From Sphaerolaimus hirsutus (lineage: Eukaryota > Nematoda > Chromadorea > Monhysterida > Sphaerolaimidae): DNA of 64,000 bases. The translations under genes and the position numbers were made by a program. How positions within the stretch are numbered: the stretch's first letter is position 1; the number at the start of each line of letters is the position of its first letter. The DNA is taken from NCBI GenBank assembly GCA_964036195.1, contig OZ038459.1:15807206-15871205 (forward strand), in the 5' to 3' direction. Shown here piece by piece: positions 62,201 to 64,000 of this stretch. Below the pieces are notes generated by a model. That model saw nothing but the letters and a program-made list of their open reading frames with translations. It did not search any database and was not told the origin of the DNA.

Positions 62201-63597
62201 GTGCTTGTTTGAGAAAGTGCGCCTCGAAACCTTTGCAAGTGCACTTTACGTGGTACCCGGCACCGTATTGTATGTATATATTGTCCATATTGGCGCCAAA
62301 ACCAGCCCCAATAGAGCCTAATTGGCGCCTACGAATGACGCCTGTTCCATGGCGCAATACCAGCACTGTGGGTAAAAATTTTAGGGGGAAATGGGTTTAG
62401 TAAATAAACAGCCCTCCTCCCAAAAATCCTGAATGTCCCTGATGCAGTGTTGCATTGGCTCCACTTTTGACGTTTTTCAACCTCCAAGTTTCGTTTCGCA
62501 ACGCAGCTGGCGCGCCGTGCCCGCCGCCGCTGTTCCAGTGCGTCCGGCGTGGACGAGCACGTGAACGTGTTCGCCGCAAAGCGGTTCTTCGCTGTGAGTC
62601 TGCTCTAGGGTGTCAACAAAATTTTTTACGGAAAACGGAAACTAAAAAAAATTGGCCTGCGGAAACGGAAAGAATTTTGCCTGCGGAAAGCGGAAACAGA
62701 AAAAATGATGCACTTTCCCGAAAACGGAAATTTTTTGCACTTGCGAAAACTGAACGGAAAACGGCAAAAGTTGCCTGCGGAAAACGGAAATTTGACACCC
62801 TAGTCTGCTTGTATTTTTATCTTCAATCAGTATCGACCCGACAAAGTGAAAAGGGTCCACCTAAATGCACATTTTGGCGCGCAGAGATCGCAGTCGCTGT
62901 ATTTCCCCGGGCTGGATTCCAATTCGTCGAGTCTGGCGCAGGCGGTGCGCGAGCAGGTGCCTTTGACCGCGCAGCCGCACCTGCTGCAGCCAGACGCGCC
63001 GCCCGATCGCTTGTTCGGCCCTGTTATTGTGGTTTGTGCACGTTTTGAAGTGTGTAGCGTTTCAAAAAGTCTTGGGGATTTATATTTTAAATTATAAAAA
63101 ATTACAAAAATATTATATATTTTTTATATTTTTTCCGGGTTTTAATGATATTTATTTTATGACACTAGAATATAAAAAATATCTTATTTATATCTATTGA
63201 TATTCGTTGTGTCTTTCATCGAGATTTTGTTTTATTTTCTGAAAACACCCCTTTTAGAACGCTCGTACGCGGTGGTTTGTAATTGCCAATAACTATCCAT
63301 ACACATTACATTCATAATCTGAATTTGAAAGGAACAGATTGTGCCCGGATAAATGTTTATACATTTAGGTTTACGATCTGTATTTCCCTGTGTCTGTTTT
63401 ATCACTAAGTATTTATCCTTTCCAACGTTATCATTCTCAGATGCGCACCCGCGCCGAGCACCTGGCCTTCCACGAACAAAGTGGCAACATGACACCCACC
63501 CACTTGAGCCTGGCGCCGCCCGCAGAGGCGGACTTGAGCAGAGCCAACTTGAGGCCGCCGGAGAAGCAGTCGCCCGTCGCACCCACGTCGCAACAAG
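23610..63597 (+). CDS. UBR5: UBR5 (hyd/EDD) HECT-type E3 ubiquitin ligase, exons 1-45, 3' end outside the window
   Basis: 45 exons were placed by colinear similarity to animal UBR5, GT-AG boundaries and phase agreement. They encode about 2,690 residues from [15 protein letters not shown] (ATG 23610) to about 63597. Order of parts: N-terminal propeller strands and UBA (exons 1-7), RCC1-like propeller (8-16), Gln/Ala-rich linker (17-21), helical part (22-23), UBR box (24-25), helical part (26-29), acidic low-complexity region (30-38), helical part (39-45). UBR5 adds ubiquitin to N-degron and other substrates in nucleus and cytosol. The MLLE and catalytic HECT domains of the family would follow right of the window. 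The final donor is uncertain (AAG/GCATGT, or GT two bases later). Low-complexity segments make it longer than human UBR5 (2,799 aa). A 9.65-kb retroelement sits in intron 16. Confidence 0.95.
24243..24688. mobile_element. Aged TAGGGTGTCAAA-family MITE in UBR5 intron 2
   Basis: Minus-oriented CGGAAAACGG interior with degraded ends TAGGGTATTTTTT and TTTGACGTCCTA. Flanking 8-mers do not match, so the copy is old. Confidence 0.65.
26431..26648. mobile_element. GGCCCACACACTAG-family MITE in UBR5 intron 7
   Basis: 218 bp with long inverted arms sharing GTCAACTGGTCTGTGTCAAC and CAGATTTCGG...CTCTGCGAC blocks with the copy at 8626. The right end GAACCGGCC is diverged. Confidence 0.72.
26758..32928 (+). 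CDS. UBR5: UBR5 exons 8-16: RCC1-like propeller region
   Basis: Exons 26758-26966, 28130-28393, 28737-28885, 29375-29555, 30127-30316, 30748-31009, 31280-31494, 31955-32105 and 32710-32928. Matching blocks include [34 protein letters not shown] (across introns), [20 protein letters not shown], a [11 protein letters not shown] nuclear-signal-like stretch, and [14 protein letters not shown]. In UBR5 structures this part forms the propeller of the ring-like scaffold. Introns are phase-consistent. Donors of exons 9-11 are all GTTTGT. The AAGA/GTGGGT donor for exon 16 was chosen because it alone keeps frame into exon 17, almost 10 kb downstream. Confidence 0.93.
27064..27819. mobile_element. GGGGACTT inverted-repeat element with 4-bp duplication
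   Basis: Ends GGGGACTTCCGTTCCAAAAG and inverted CTTTTGGAATGAAAGTCCCC, flanked by AGTT on both sides (27060-27063, 27820-27823). The left half holds four diverged ~50-bp repeats with AAGTGCACATATCC-type cores (27200-27345). UBR5 intron 8; no coding capacity. Confidence 0.78.
28919..29077. mobile_element. GGCCCACACAC/CTAGTTGACATCGACACC-family MITE
   Basis: Foldback element in UBR5 intron 10 with arms GTTGACATCGACACCAAATG / CATTTGTTGTCGATGTCAAC, as in the copies at 5671 and 6195. Confidence 0.75.
29588..29775. mobile_element. CCCTGTAAAATG-family MITE in UBR5 intron 11
   Basis: Left CTGGTGCCACTCTCGGACCC and inverted GGGTCTGGGAGTAACCCCAG ends enclose 'AAATGTCAC...GTGACTTTTTGCATGAC' repeats. It begins only about 30 bp after the exon-11 donor. 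Confidence 0.65.
31031..31196. mobile_element. CACACACTAATTGATAT inverted-repeat element
   Basis: Ends CACACACTAATTGATATC / GATGTCAACTAGTG are inverted. The interior AAGTGTCACGATAT.AAATCAACTAT is shared with 4488-4806. It begins just after the exon-13 donor. Confidence 0.55.
32996..33483 (-). repeat. 3' LTR of the gypsy element (left in window)
   Basis: TGTAGTGGTCCTGAGACAGA ... CGCGTACAACA on the plus strand. It has the same length as, and every segment I compared is identical to, the right LTR. It includes TTTATATACTCGCG (reading plus), which could contain TATA-like promoter sequence. Confidence 0.93.
33484..33500 (-). promoter_or_regulatory. Polypurine tract of the gypsy element
   Basis: Directly inside the 3' LTR the minus strand reads CTTGGGGGGGGC before the LTR's TGTTG start, a purine-rich run in the position expected for plus-strand DNA priming. 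Confidence 0.6.
33929..35046 (-). CDS. C-terminal segment of the gypsy polyprotein, cut off by a MITE
   Basis: Minus-strand frame of about 370 codons ending at a stop at 33929-33931. It is in the same reading frame as the large Gag-Pol frame on the far side of the MITE (the insert plus duplication is 669 bp, a multiple of three). It was therefore the C-terminal tail of that polyprotein. The segment is rich in Ala, Pro and Gln with a heptad-like stretch ([20 protein letters not shown]), suggesting a coiled coil, then an acidic/Pro tail ending in basic residues. I see no signal peptide or transmembrane span, so an envelope-like role is not supported. Function unknown. Confidence 0.7.
35047..35707. 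mobile_element. hAT-like MITE inserted in the gypsy polyprotein gene
   Basis: 661 bp, ends TAGGGTGTCAAA / TTTGACACCCTA, perfect 8-bp duplication GTGGTAAC (35039-35046, 35708-35715). CCGTTTTCCG interior. The copy at 49457-50117 has the same length in inverted orientation and shares every segment I compared, including a 90-codon open frame. Confidence 0.93.
35705..41929 (-). CDS. Ty3/gypsy Gag-Pol polyprotein, truncated at its C-terminus by a MITE
   Basis: One minus-strand frame of about 2,070 codons from ATG 41929. Gag has a coiled-coil with four QQLQDIRxDQ-like repeats, a capsid-like helical domain, and a C-X4-H-X5-H-X4-C zinc-knuckle-like motif (~residue 550). Protease has HIDTG (~670). RT has [25 protein letters not shown] and YIDD (~1175). 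RNase H has [11 protein letters not shown] (~1330). Integrase has an HHCC-type finger ending CHTC, then Asp (AADTTP), Asp (SDNGTEF) and Glu (GLAERAI) of the DDE triad (~1615-1712). Gag and Pol share one frame with no shift. The stop (35705-35707) is formed by the MITE's terminal TAG, so the original protein continued. All catalytic residues appear intact. Confidence 0.93.
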   Translation of the reverse strand: MPDDIETLAGASAGNDPTRTASQITYTERELTEKINEWSATANRWALLNAGNAINQHRDDTITDIKKKWPKFNSPWKDGTDTLAKKVLKLAEKYFGGTKDGHITMENPEAEFDDDADIGSTPLIRPAVQKQTSYVPTPRRDIKTQKSSSDMAAILGAMQQMQQQLQDIRADQAQQLQDIRGDQVQQLQDIRRDQDQKQQRLQQQIDQIIDQKQRQSSTATAATTDQGQSRSKDPWQWTTDDRLETLDSGTILARMIQYMELYALAPNDGLPKLSLIPTPQDRMSIGHVASAANKQIKFDGDPNSNTGPFKFWLHMVMQQSMGVPESMQQLFWNNVFMQCLTGVAQEKYMSIRIARRHDILYVVDKLIGMYRLDQQVYSVADWYNLKATAGESIVKLHTRLCTAFYHISETMADDERERMIGNKLFIEVPKLLPASCWYMWKQRWHERCCTLDMAVANLEAARLDIERTRAQRKEEQSQRPRQRYAGNRSWQTENRATDQNWRTEQKVQSASTTPEAAARATLDPRDYKGTWCTFYLHRNPMAHDPQQCYVDPESPAFKPELARKIKDNMQRQGRSDDDAKHRMDQRCKEMGIQMKEPTPPKTLASRYTVQEDVGESDNESDQNEWADIDDWVPTVASTKEASSDQAAGAPDPMATIVFQGVPITGHIDTGCNIGLFIEDTTLEQVWAEAGLDPTQERAKFRPYTGSHIRTSGNIIRSDWLRIYEMPIAHQTPDGAWHTDTLPAVVKLMEFLPPADPLLIGRTAIWGKLQIVQTAHHELERLSNEYVQTPGIFRTETDEATFRTADVRTTQDEVVPAGSQHQIRVMADKSMQLPECTETGGKLAYALDPYTRDDNGQLTESVPGIVCNTALHPGRNWMDEPSFPLRVTNKTGMDQFIPAHTKVAEIFTTTHVLMAEEQPTAQGTLQLPQPPPVTQETTDWQELTPEQQEHIDQVWPRLPAETQDALPEDLQGRFKNLLARQIGLFSLTEYDIGETQVTEHKIELVPGTQPIKCAARFETPPKRAFVWRTIEEMLKKKLIVPSSSPWAFPLVIVPKGKTDYRLCLDFRKLNDVTVRDAYPLPRISDMFQQMSGRSLFSTMDASFGYYNVTISDPATRDMVSFVCSRGQYSYTRMPLGLKNAGASFQRLMDCVLTGLNQEPERPAFFAYIDDVLVASNNPEEHLQHLVQLFGRLQWAGIRLKPEKCHFFCAKVKFLGFELSKGGIEPKRSNIAAILEMDTPTTKQAIKTFLGKAGYFSQHIPGFHRLAAPLNEMAKGKYRVNGNDPIPQYDSWTTEAKDAYNALKGKLSKAPILAHPDRSRTYYLYTDACDIGLGAVLMQQSDTDPERLRPVAFVSKKLPTTHKNWSVIEKEALACTWALDRLGDYLDGQKVVLRTDHKALVNALVKPAHGKIERWTHRWAMRLSLKDLTIEYCPGEQNVIADALSRNPIEDVDSAAFQRASESIRVPLQELCPHMARSAQTPIDWKQEQSKDPECQTIMGKLRKGTISRAQYTIANGVVNYQGPHGAQPLAPQHLREWILERAHAGRIGTHGGVERTIQHASRVAAWPRMRQDAAEWIKKCHTCKITKDGQKTCFSPLFPVDPGTRPWQKMAADTTPMPEYKGHKHLLVMVDYLTRAVALAPLRQLTGSAVAKAIEKSVIHLFGPPQEMVSDNGTEFVNKDVTALANKWGMNLRTTTPYHSQSNGLAERAIRSIEQLTRQWTENNNQSRDWPAALPEITLRMNTAYNRDIAHAPFELLFGYMPSILTGTNSPENNTRNSEEAVRSPPSHNTRLQTAIRALATRIPTVAQRPGQLQELWQQAQRQLRSAQDRYKQAHDKNKHININIGDTVYAEIKWGMAVDQKTHPLRSGPHTVVGIDKSIALVDMGDRIQRLPIATLVRANEIKKEKNSVQRDEKVLSTKMAPVGQQNASKVRAQAEAARTSGSKFGFVSPLRQPAGTKRTPITWVSPAQWVRHTQAPEGKVPNPPTAQAQPNQGPTRTEMALGYGTDTASSDQHRSRTDTPRHASASGYTTPRRRPSSGHTNGPPRTYKGGHGVSHGVAMGTGPHEKRYKMGYH
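42137..42160 (-). promoter_or_regulatory. Primer-binding site of the gypsy element
   Basis: Immediately inside the 5' LTR the minus strand begins TGGTGATCGTACTC. Its TGG would pair with the CCA end of a tRNA primer. I cannot say which tRNA. Confidence 0.55.
42161..42648 (-). repeat. 5' LTR of the gypsy element (right in window)
   Basis: 488 bp, same start (TGTAGTGG) and end (ACAACA, plus strand) as the 3' LTR, with no difference seen. Confidence 0.93.
42868..46597 (+). CDS. UBR5: UBR5 exons 17-23: linker and helical region before the UBR box
   Basis: Exons 42868-43013, 43445-43645, 43751-43845, 43906-44017, 44373-44673, 45815-46001 and 46462-46597. Exon 17 has [16 protein letters not shown], the counterpart of the family's 'CDGNRNILHACVS' block. 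Exons 18-21 are low complexity: Gln/Asn-rich, then a Gly/Ala/Ser run and a glutamine-rich stretch in exon 21. Exons 22-23 carry [18 protein letters not shown] and [19 protein letters not shown], matching 'FILKLLCDSVVLQPYLRELL' and 'GMTPFMSAVSGRAYPAA'. Exon 22's donor was taken at AATGT/GTTTGT because only that keeps frame. Confidence 0.9.
44075..44318. repeat. Inverted TACATGAGTAA-type repeat in UBR5 intron 20
   Basis: 'ACTCATGTA' units on the left and 'TACATGAGTAA.GGG' units on the right are arranged as an inverted repeat around a CCCCCCCCCGCAGCTCGCA / GCGAGCTGCGG hairpin. Related in style to 60858-61180. Confidence 0.55.
44812..45705. mobile_element. [18 protein letters not shown] MITE split by a hAT-like insertion
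   Basis: 44812-44960 and 45659-45705 are two halves of one element, with ends GGGGCAGTCCCGAGCCCTG and (inverted) GGGTTGGGACTAGCACC. The target of the later insertion was CACTTGAC inside it. Confidence 0.72.
44961..45658. mobile_element. hAT-like MITE, TAGGGATGGAAAA family with GCGC subterminal arrays
   Basis: 698 bp, ends TAGGGATGGAAAAAAAGCGC / GCGCTGGCCATCCCTA, perfect 8-bp duplication CACTTGAC (44953-44960, 45659-45666). Both ends carry AAAAAGCGCTTTTTT-type arrays. The core matches 59255-59918. Confidence 0.9.
46833..47147. mobile_element. Near-perfect 315-bp hairpin element in UBR5 intron 23
   Basis: The two ~145-bp arms are almost exact inverted repeats (AAACACCTTCCCGGTCAAGT ... ACTTGACCGGGAAGGTGTTT). 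The short centre reads GCGACCCACCCTGTAGTTGGTCGC. Flanked by ACAT on both sides (46829-46832, 47148-47151). It ends only 20 bp before UBR-box exon 24. Confidence 0.9.
47168..47812 (+). CDS. UBR5: UBR5 exons 24-25: UBR-box zinc finger
   Basis: Exons 47168-47352 and 47666-47812. They encode the UBR box almost residue for residue as in animals: [20 protein letters not shown], then a Cys-rich block with three adjacent Cys, CHKGHDC, and across the intron [10 protein letters not shown]. These Cys and His residues bind three zinc ions, and in UBR proteins the fold binds N-degron peptides. The intron falls after GHDC-Lys (donor AA/GTCTGT). All metal ligands expected for the family appear present. Confidence 0.96.
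47426..47520. repeat. TACCGTATTTCCTCGAAATA element, left end only
   Basis: TACCGTATTTCCTCGAAATA followed by a G-run and TTATTCGAG, inside the intron that splits the UBR box. The inverted right end is not seen. Confidence 0.55.
47847..48268. mobile_element. Aged TAGGGTGTCAA-family MITE in UBR5 intron 25
   Basis: GGAAAACGG-type interior, right end AATTTGACACCCTA, degraded left end TGTGGTGTTAAC. Flanks ATCAGAGT/ATTTGAGT agree at 6 of 8 positions. Confidence 0.7.
48312..51311 (+). CDS. UBR5: UBR5 exons 26-29: conserved helical region after the UBR box
   Basis: Exons 48312-48451, 49125-49360, 50364-50620 and 51071-51311. Anchors: [20 protein letters not shown] then [37 protein letters not shown], and [20 protein letters not shown] followed by [12 protein letters not shown]. 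These match vertebrate UBR5 in order. Exon 26's acceptor was set at 48310-48311 because it restores frame and gives the family's 'GEH..LFL'. Confidence 0.93.
48505..49022. repeat. Fragments of two MITE families in UBR5 intron 26
   Basis: 48505-48845 has GTACGCGAGTAC/AAAATACTC motifs of the 9105 family. 48848-49022 has a CAGGCGTCTCC left end and 'AGCTATCTATCCC' units of the CAGGGGTCTC family, truncated on the right. Confidence 0.55.
49432..50165. mobile_element. GGCCCACACACTAG-family element split by a MITE
   Basis: 49432-49456 and 50118 onward join to read CACATGTGTGTCAACTAGTC then TGTGTCAACTCA, as in the copy at 26431. An insertion therefore broke it at GTGTCAAC. Confidence 0.75.
49457..50117. 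mobile_element. hAT-like MITE, 661 bp, inverted twin of 35047-35707
   Basis: Ends TAGGGTGTCAAA / TTTGACACCCTA, perfect 8-bp duplication GTGTCAAC (49449-49456, 50118-50125). Same length as the copy inside the gypsy gene and matching it over the stretches compared. Confidence 0.93.
50627..51070. mobile_element. TACCGTAT-family element forming most of UBR5 intron 28
   Basis: Starts TACCGTATGATTTGGATT within the donor context and runs to a C-tract ending CCCCCCGCAG at the exon-29 acceptor. The inner part (ACATGACAAAACTGCAGTTG...) is shared with 15720-15850. Confidence 0.6.
51334..52226. mobile_element. hAT-like MITE, TAGGGTTCAAACG family with ATCGATATCGAAT arrays
   Basis: 893 bp, ends TAGGGTTCAAACGATAT / ATATCGTTTGAACCCTA, perfect 8-bp duplication ACGGGGTT (51326-51333, 52227-52234). 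Both ends are ~170-300-bp arrays of ATCGAATATCGATATCGA-like units around a ~400-bp unique core. Confidence 0.9.
52275..52422. repeat. Diverged TACCGTATTT-family MITE
   Basis: CGTAAATCCTCGAATTAGTC on the left and TTCGAGGATATAGGGTA on the right are imperfect inverted ends. Confidence 0.5.
52470..52968. mobile_element. CAGGGGTCTC-family hAT-like MITE
   Basis: 499 bp, ends CAGGGGTATCTTG / TTCGAGACCCCTG, flanks GAAAGTAA/GAAAGTAG (7 of 8). 'GATAGATAGC' and G/C-run interior. Confidence 0.78.
53138..58600 (+). CDS. UBR5: UBR5 exons 30-39: acidic, low-complexity region
   Basis: Exons 53138-53384, 54154-54192, 55119-55438, 55957-56122, 56577-56757, 56958-57062, 57327-57428, 57626-57870, 58175-58254 and 58325-58600. 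The region has several acid runs (exon 31, the end of exon 32, the start of exon 33 and exon 35), as in other UBR5 proteins, plus Ser/Gly/Asn/Ala-rich stretches. Exon 39 ends [20 protein letters not shown], like 'SLARAYSIVIRQISDLMGLI'. Exon 31 is only 39 nt. Introns 34 and 36 are made of MITE copies. Phases are consistent throughout, but low-complexity exons rely mainly on frame and splice sites, so small boundary errors are possible. Confidence 0.82.
53433..53907. mobile_element. CAGGGGTCTC-family MITE in UBR5 intron 30
   Basis: Ends CAGGGGTCTCCAGGA and CCTAGGAGACCCCTG, flanks CATGGGCG/CACGGGGG (6 of 8). It is followed directly by a partial copy at 53908-54117 starting CACGGGGGTATCCTGG. Confidence 0.7.
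54539..55094. mobile_element. TAGSGTTCAAACGG-family MITE with GATCCCG arrays
   Basis: Ends TAGCGTTCAAACGGGATC / GATCCCGTTTGAACCCTA (diverged by one or two bases). Both ends are arrays of ATCCCGATCCCG around a short unique core. No clean target duplication. It ends 24 bp before exon 32. Confidence 0.75.
55548..55790. repeat. Partial TAGGGTGTCAA-family MITE in UBR5 intron 32
   Basis: TAAGGTGTCAACTTTTCCGT start and CCGTTTTCC/CAGCTGAAAATT units. The right end has decayed. Confidence 0.6.
56754..56957. mobile_element. CCCTGTAAAATG-family element that makes up UBR5 intron 34
   Basis: The intron (56758-56957) is the element itself. Its left end CTGGTGCCAATCCC supplies the donor (CTG/GTGCCA). Its inverted right end GGGACTGCCCCCTGG is followed at once by TCGAG, whose AG is the acceptor. 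Exon sequence on both sides is coding in one frame (EDGR ... [13 protein letters not shown]). Confidence 0.72.
57426..57625. mobile_element. CCCTGTAAAATG-family element that makes up UBR5 intron 36
   Basis: Same arrangement as intron 34: donor CTG/GTGTCA inside the left end, right end GGGACTGCCCCCTGG followed by TTGAG acceptor, intron 57429-57625 (197 bp). Flanking coding parts (APRIT ... SRQRQS) resemble one continuous block of vertebrate UBR5 around 'APRSMQW...TQHQR'. Confidence 0.72.
58914..60300. mobile_element. hAT-like MITE, TAGGGTTGGAAAA family with ATCG arrays, middle of the nest
   Basis: Ends TAGGGTTGGAAAAAAATCGA / GCGATTTTTTTAAGCG-like array then TTGCCAACCCTA. Perfect 8-bp duplication GTCCTGCA (58906-58913, 60301-60308). 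Contains the insert at 59255-59918. Confidence 0.9.
59255..59918. mobile_element. hAT-like MITE, TAGGGTTGGAAAA family with ACGT arrays, innermost
   Basis: 664 bp, ends TAGGGTTGGAAAAAAAAAAG / CATCGGCCAACCCTA, perfect 8-bp duplication GTTCTTAC (59247-59254, 59919-59926). The core is homologous to 44961-45658. Confidence 0.9.
60456..63597 (+). CDS. UBR5: UBR5 exons 40-45: helical region toward the MLLE/HECT end
   Basis: Exons 60456-60687, 61302-61494, 61951-62185, 62507-62593, 62885-63031 and 63441-63597. Anchors: [20 protein letters not shown] matches '[20 protein letters not shown]'. [19 protein letters not shown] matches 'NYALSLMRSHNDEHSDVLP'. Across exons 43-44, KRFFA-RSQSLYF then [20 protein letters not shown] matches 'PFFRRSDSMTF...[20 protein letters not shown]'. 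The inner AG at 62883-62884 was chosen over one at 62829-62830 because it restores that match. Gln- and Ala-rich inserts lengthen exons 40 and 42. The last exon's 3' end is uncertain. Confidence 0.9.
60858..61180. repeat. Inverted/tandem array of ~20-bp TTTACATGACTAGCGGG units
   Basis: At least eight direct units (ACATGACTAACGGGT, ACATGACTAGCGGGTTT) run 61010-61180. Inverted units (TAACCTGCTAGTCATGTAGA) lie at 60875-60905. UBR5 intron 40. Confidence 0.75.
61591..61830. repeat. CCCTGTAAAATG-family MITE copy in UBR5 intron 41
   Basis: Left CCAGGTGCCAGACCCAGATC end, repeats of 'GTAAAATGTCATGTGTCATG', inverted CATTTTACAGGGTT on the right. The terminal right part is decayed. Confidence 0.6.
62606..62802. 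mobile_element. Short TAGGGTGTCAAC-family hAT-like MITE in UBR5 intron 43
   Basis: 197 bp, ends TAGGGTGTCAAC / TTTGACACCCTA, flanks GTCTGCTC/GTCTGCTT (7 of 8). It starts 12 bp after the exon-43 donor. Confidence 0.85.
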
Positions 63598-63778
63598 GCA
63601 TGTCGTGATTTTTTAAATCTTTTTTTTTGGGACTGCCGGATTTGTGTTTGAATAATCCCTCCTTGAAACATTATCAATTTGTTATGTCCAATTTGAACAA
63701 AGATGGCAGTGTTAATAAAGCATGTTTTGTGGAACCAGTTGATAGAAAAATACTTCCTGTGAAGTAAAAATAAAGATA

Positions 63779-63961
63779 AATAAAATTAATACGAAACAAC
63801 AATAATAATTCCTCCCCTTGAATACCCCATTGAATAGACCCCCTTGAATAATTCCTCCCCTTGAATACCCCCTTGAATAGACCCCCCTTGAAAAATTCCT
63901 ACCTCAAAAAAATCTGATGAAATAATAATTCTCCGGGGGAATTATTCAAGCAAATACGGTA
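63779..63961. repeat. TACCGTATTT-family MITE, right end
   Basis: Repeats of 'CCTTGAATA(G)ACCCC' and an inverted end ATTCAAGCAAATACGGTA. The left end is not clear. Confidence 0.55.
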
Positions 63962-64000
63962 GTTTGCACTTGACAACTGCCAGCACTATTCAGTGTCGAT

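Overview
The window looks like nuclear DNA of an intron-rich invertebrate animal. GC-rich exons sit in AT-rich introns packed with small DNA transposons. The genes are animal types (UBR5/hyd, CAB39/Mo25, a doublecortin-domain protein, a C2H2 zinc-finger protein), and BEL/Pao and Ty3/gypsy retroelements are present. I cannot name the species. No prokaryotic operon or CRISPR array was seen.

Layout. 1-626 (minus): the N-terminal Gag of a BEL/Pao element running off the left edge, with its leader/LTR up to about 2.05 kb. 2.05-4.8 kb: no gene, one ~600-bp direct duplication. 4848-7525 (plus): the last four exons of a C2H2 zinc-finger gene. 8115-13792 (minus): a doublecortin-domain gene, first two exons secure, middle join unresolved. 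17161-21319 (plus): a complete six-exon CAB39/Mo25 gene encoding 336 aa, with one GC-AG intron. 23610 to beyond 63.6 kb (plus): 45 exons of UBR5/hyd, about 2,690 residues, including UBA, propeller and UBR-box regions. The HECT end lies outside the window. Exon phases agree throughout UBR5 and Mo25, which supports the models.

UBR5 intron 16 holds a 9.65-kb antisense Ty3/gypsy element with 488-bp LTRs of equal length that look identical, and a 4-bp target duplication. Its polyprotein is broken near the C-terminus by a 661-bp hAT-like MITE. A same-length, apparently identical copy sits in inverted orientation in UBR5 intron 27.

The most unusual content is the MITE landscape. Many elements show 8-bp target duplications and TAGGG/CAGGG/TAGTG ends, the signature of hAT elements. 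Their interiors are mostly family-specific short repeats (CCGTTTTCCG, ATCGATATCG, GATCCCG, GCGCCATGGCG, poly-A/GCGC). Nesting reaches three levels. Three related elements share one core but carry different subterminal arrays, matched at both ends. Two copies of another inverted-repeat family make up essentially the whole of UBR5 introns 34 and 36, as introners would. UBR5 donors are also atypical: +3 is T in 17 of 44, while +5 G is kept in most.
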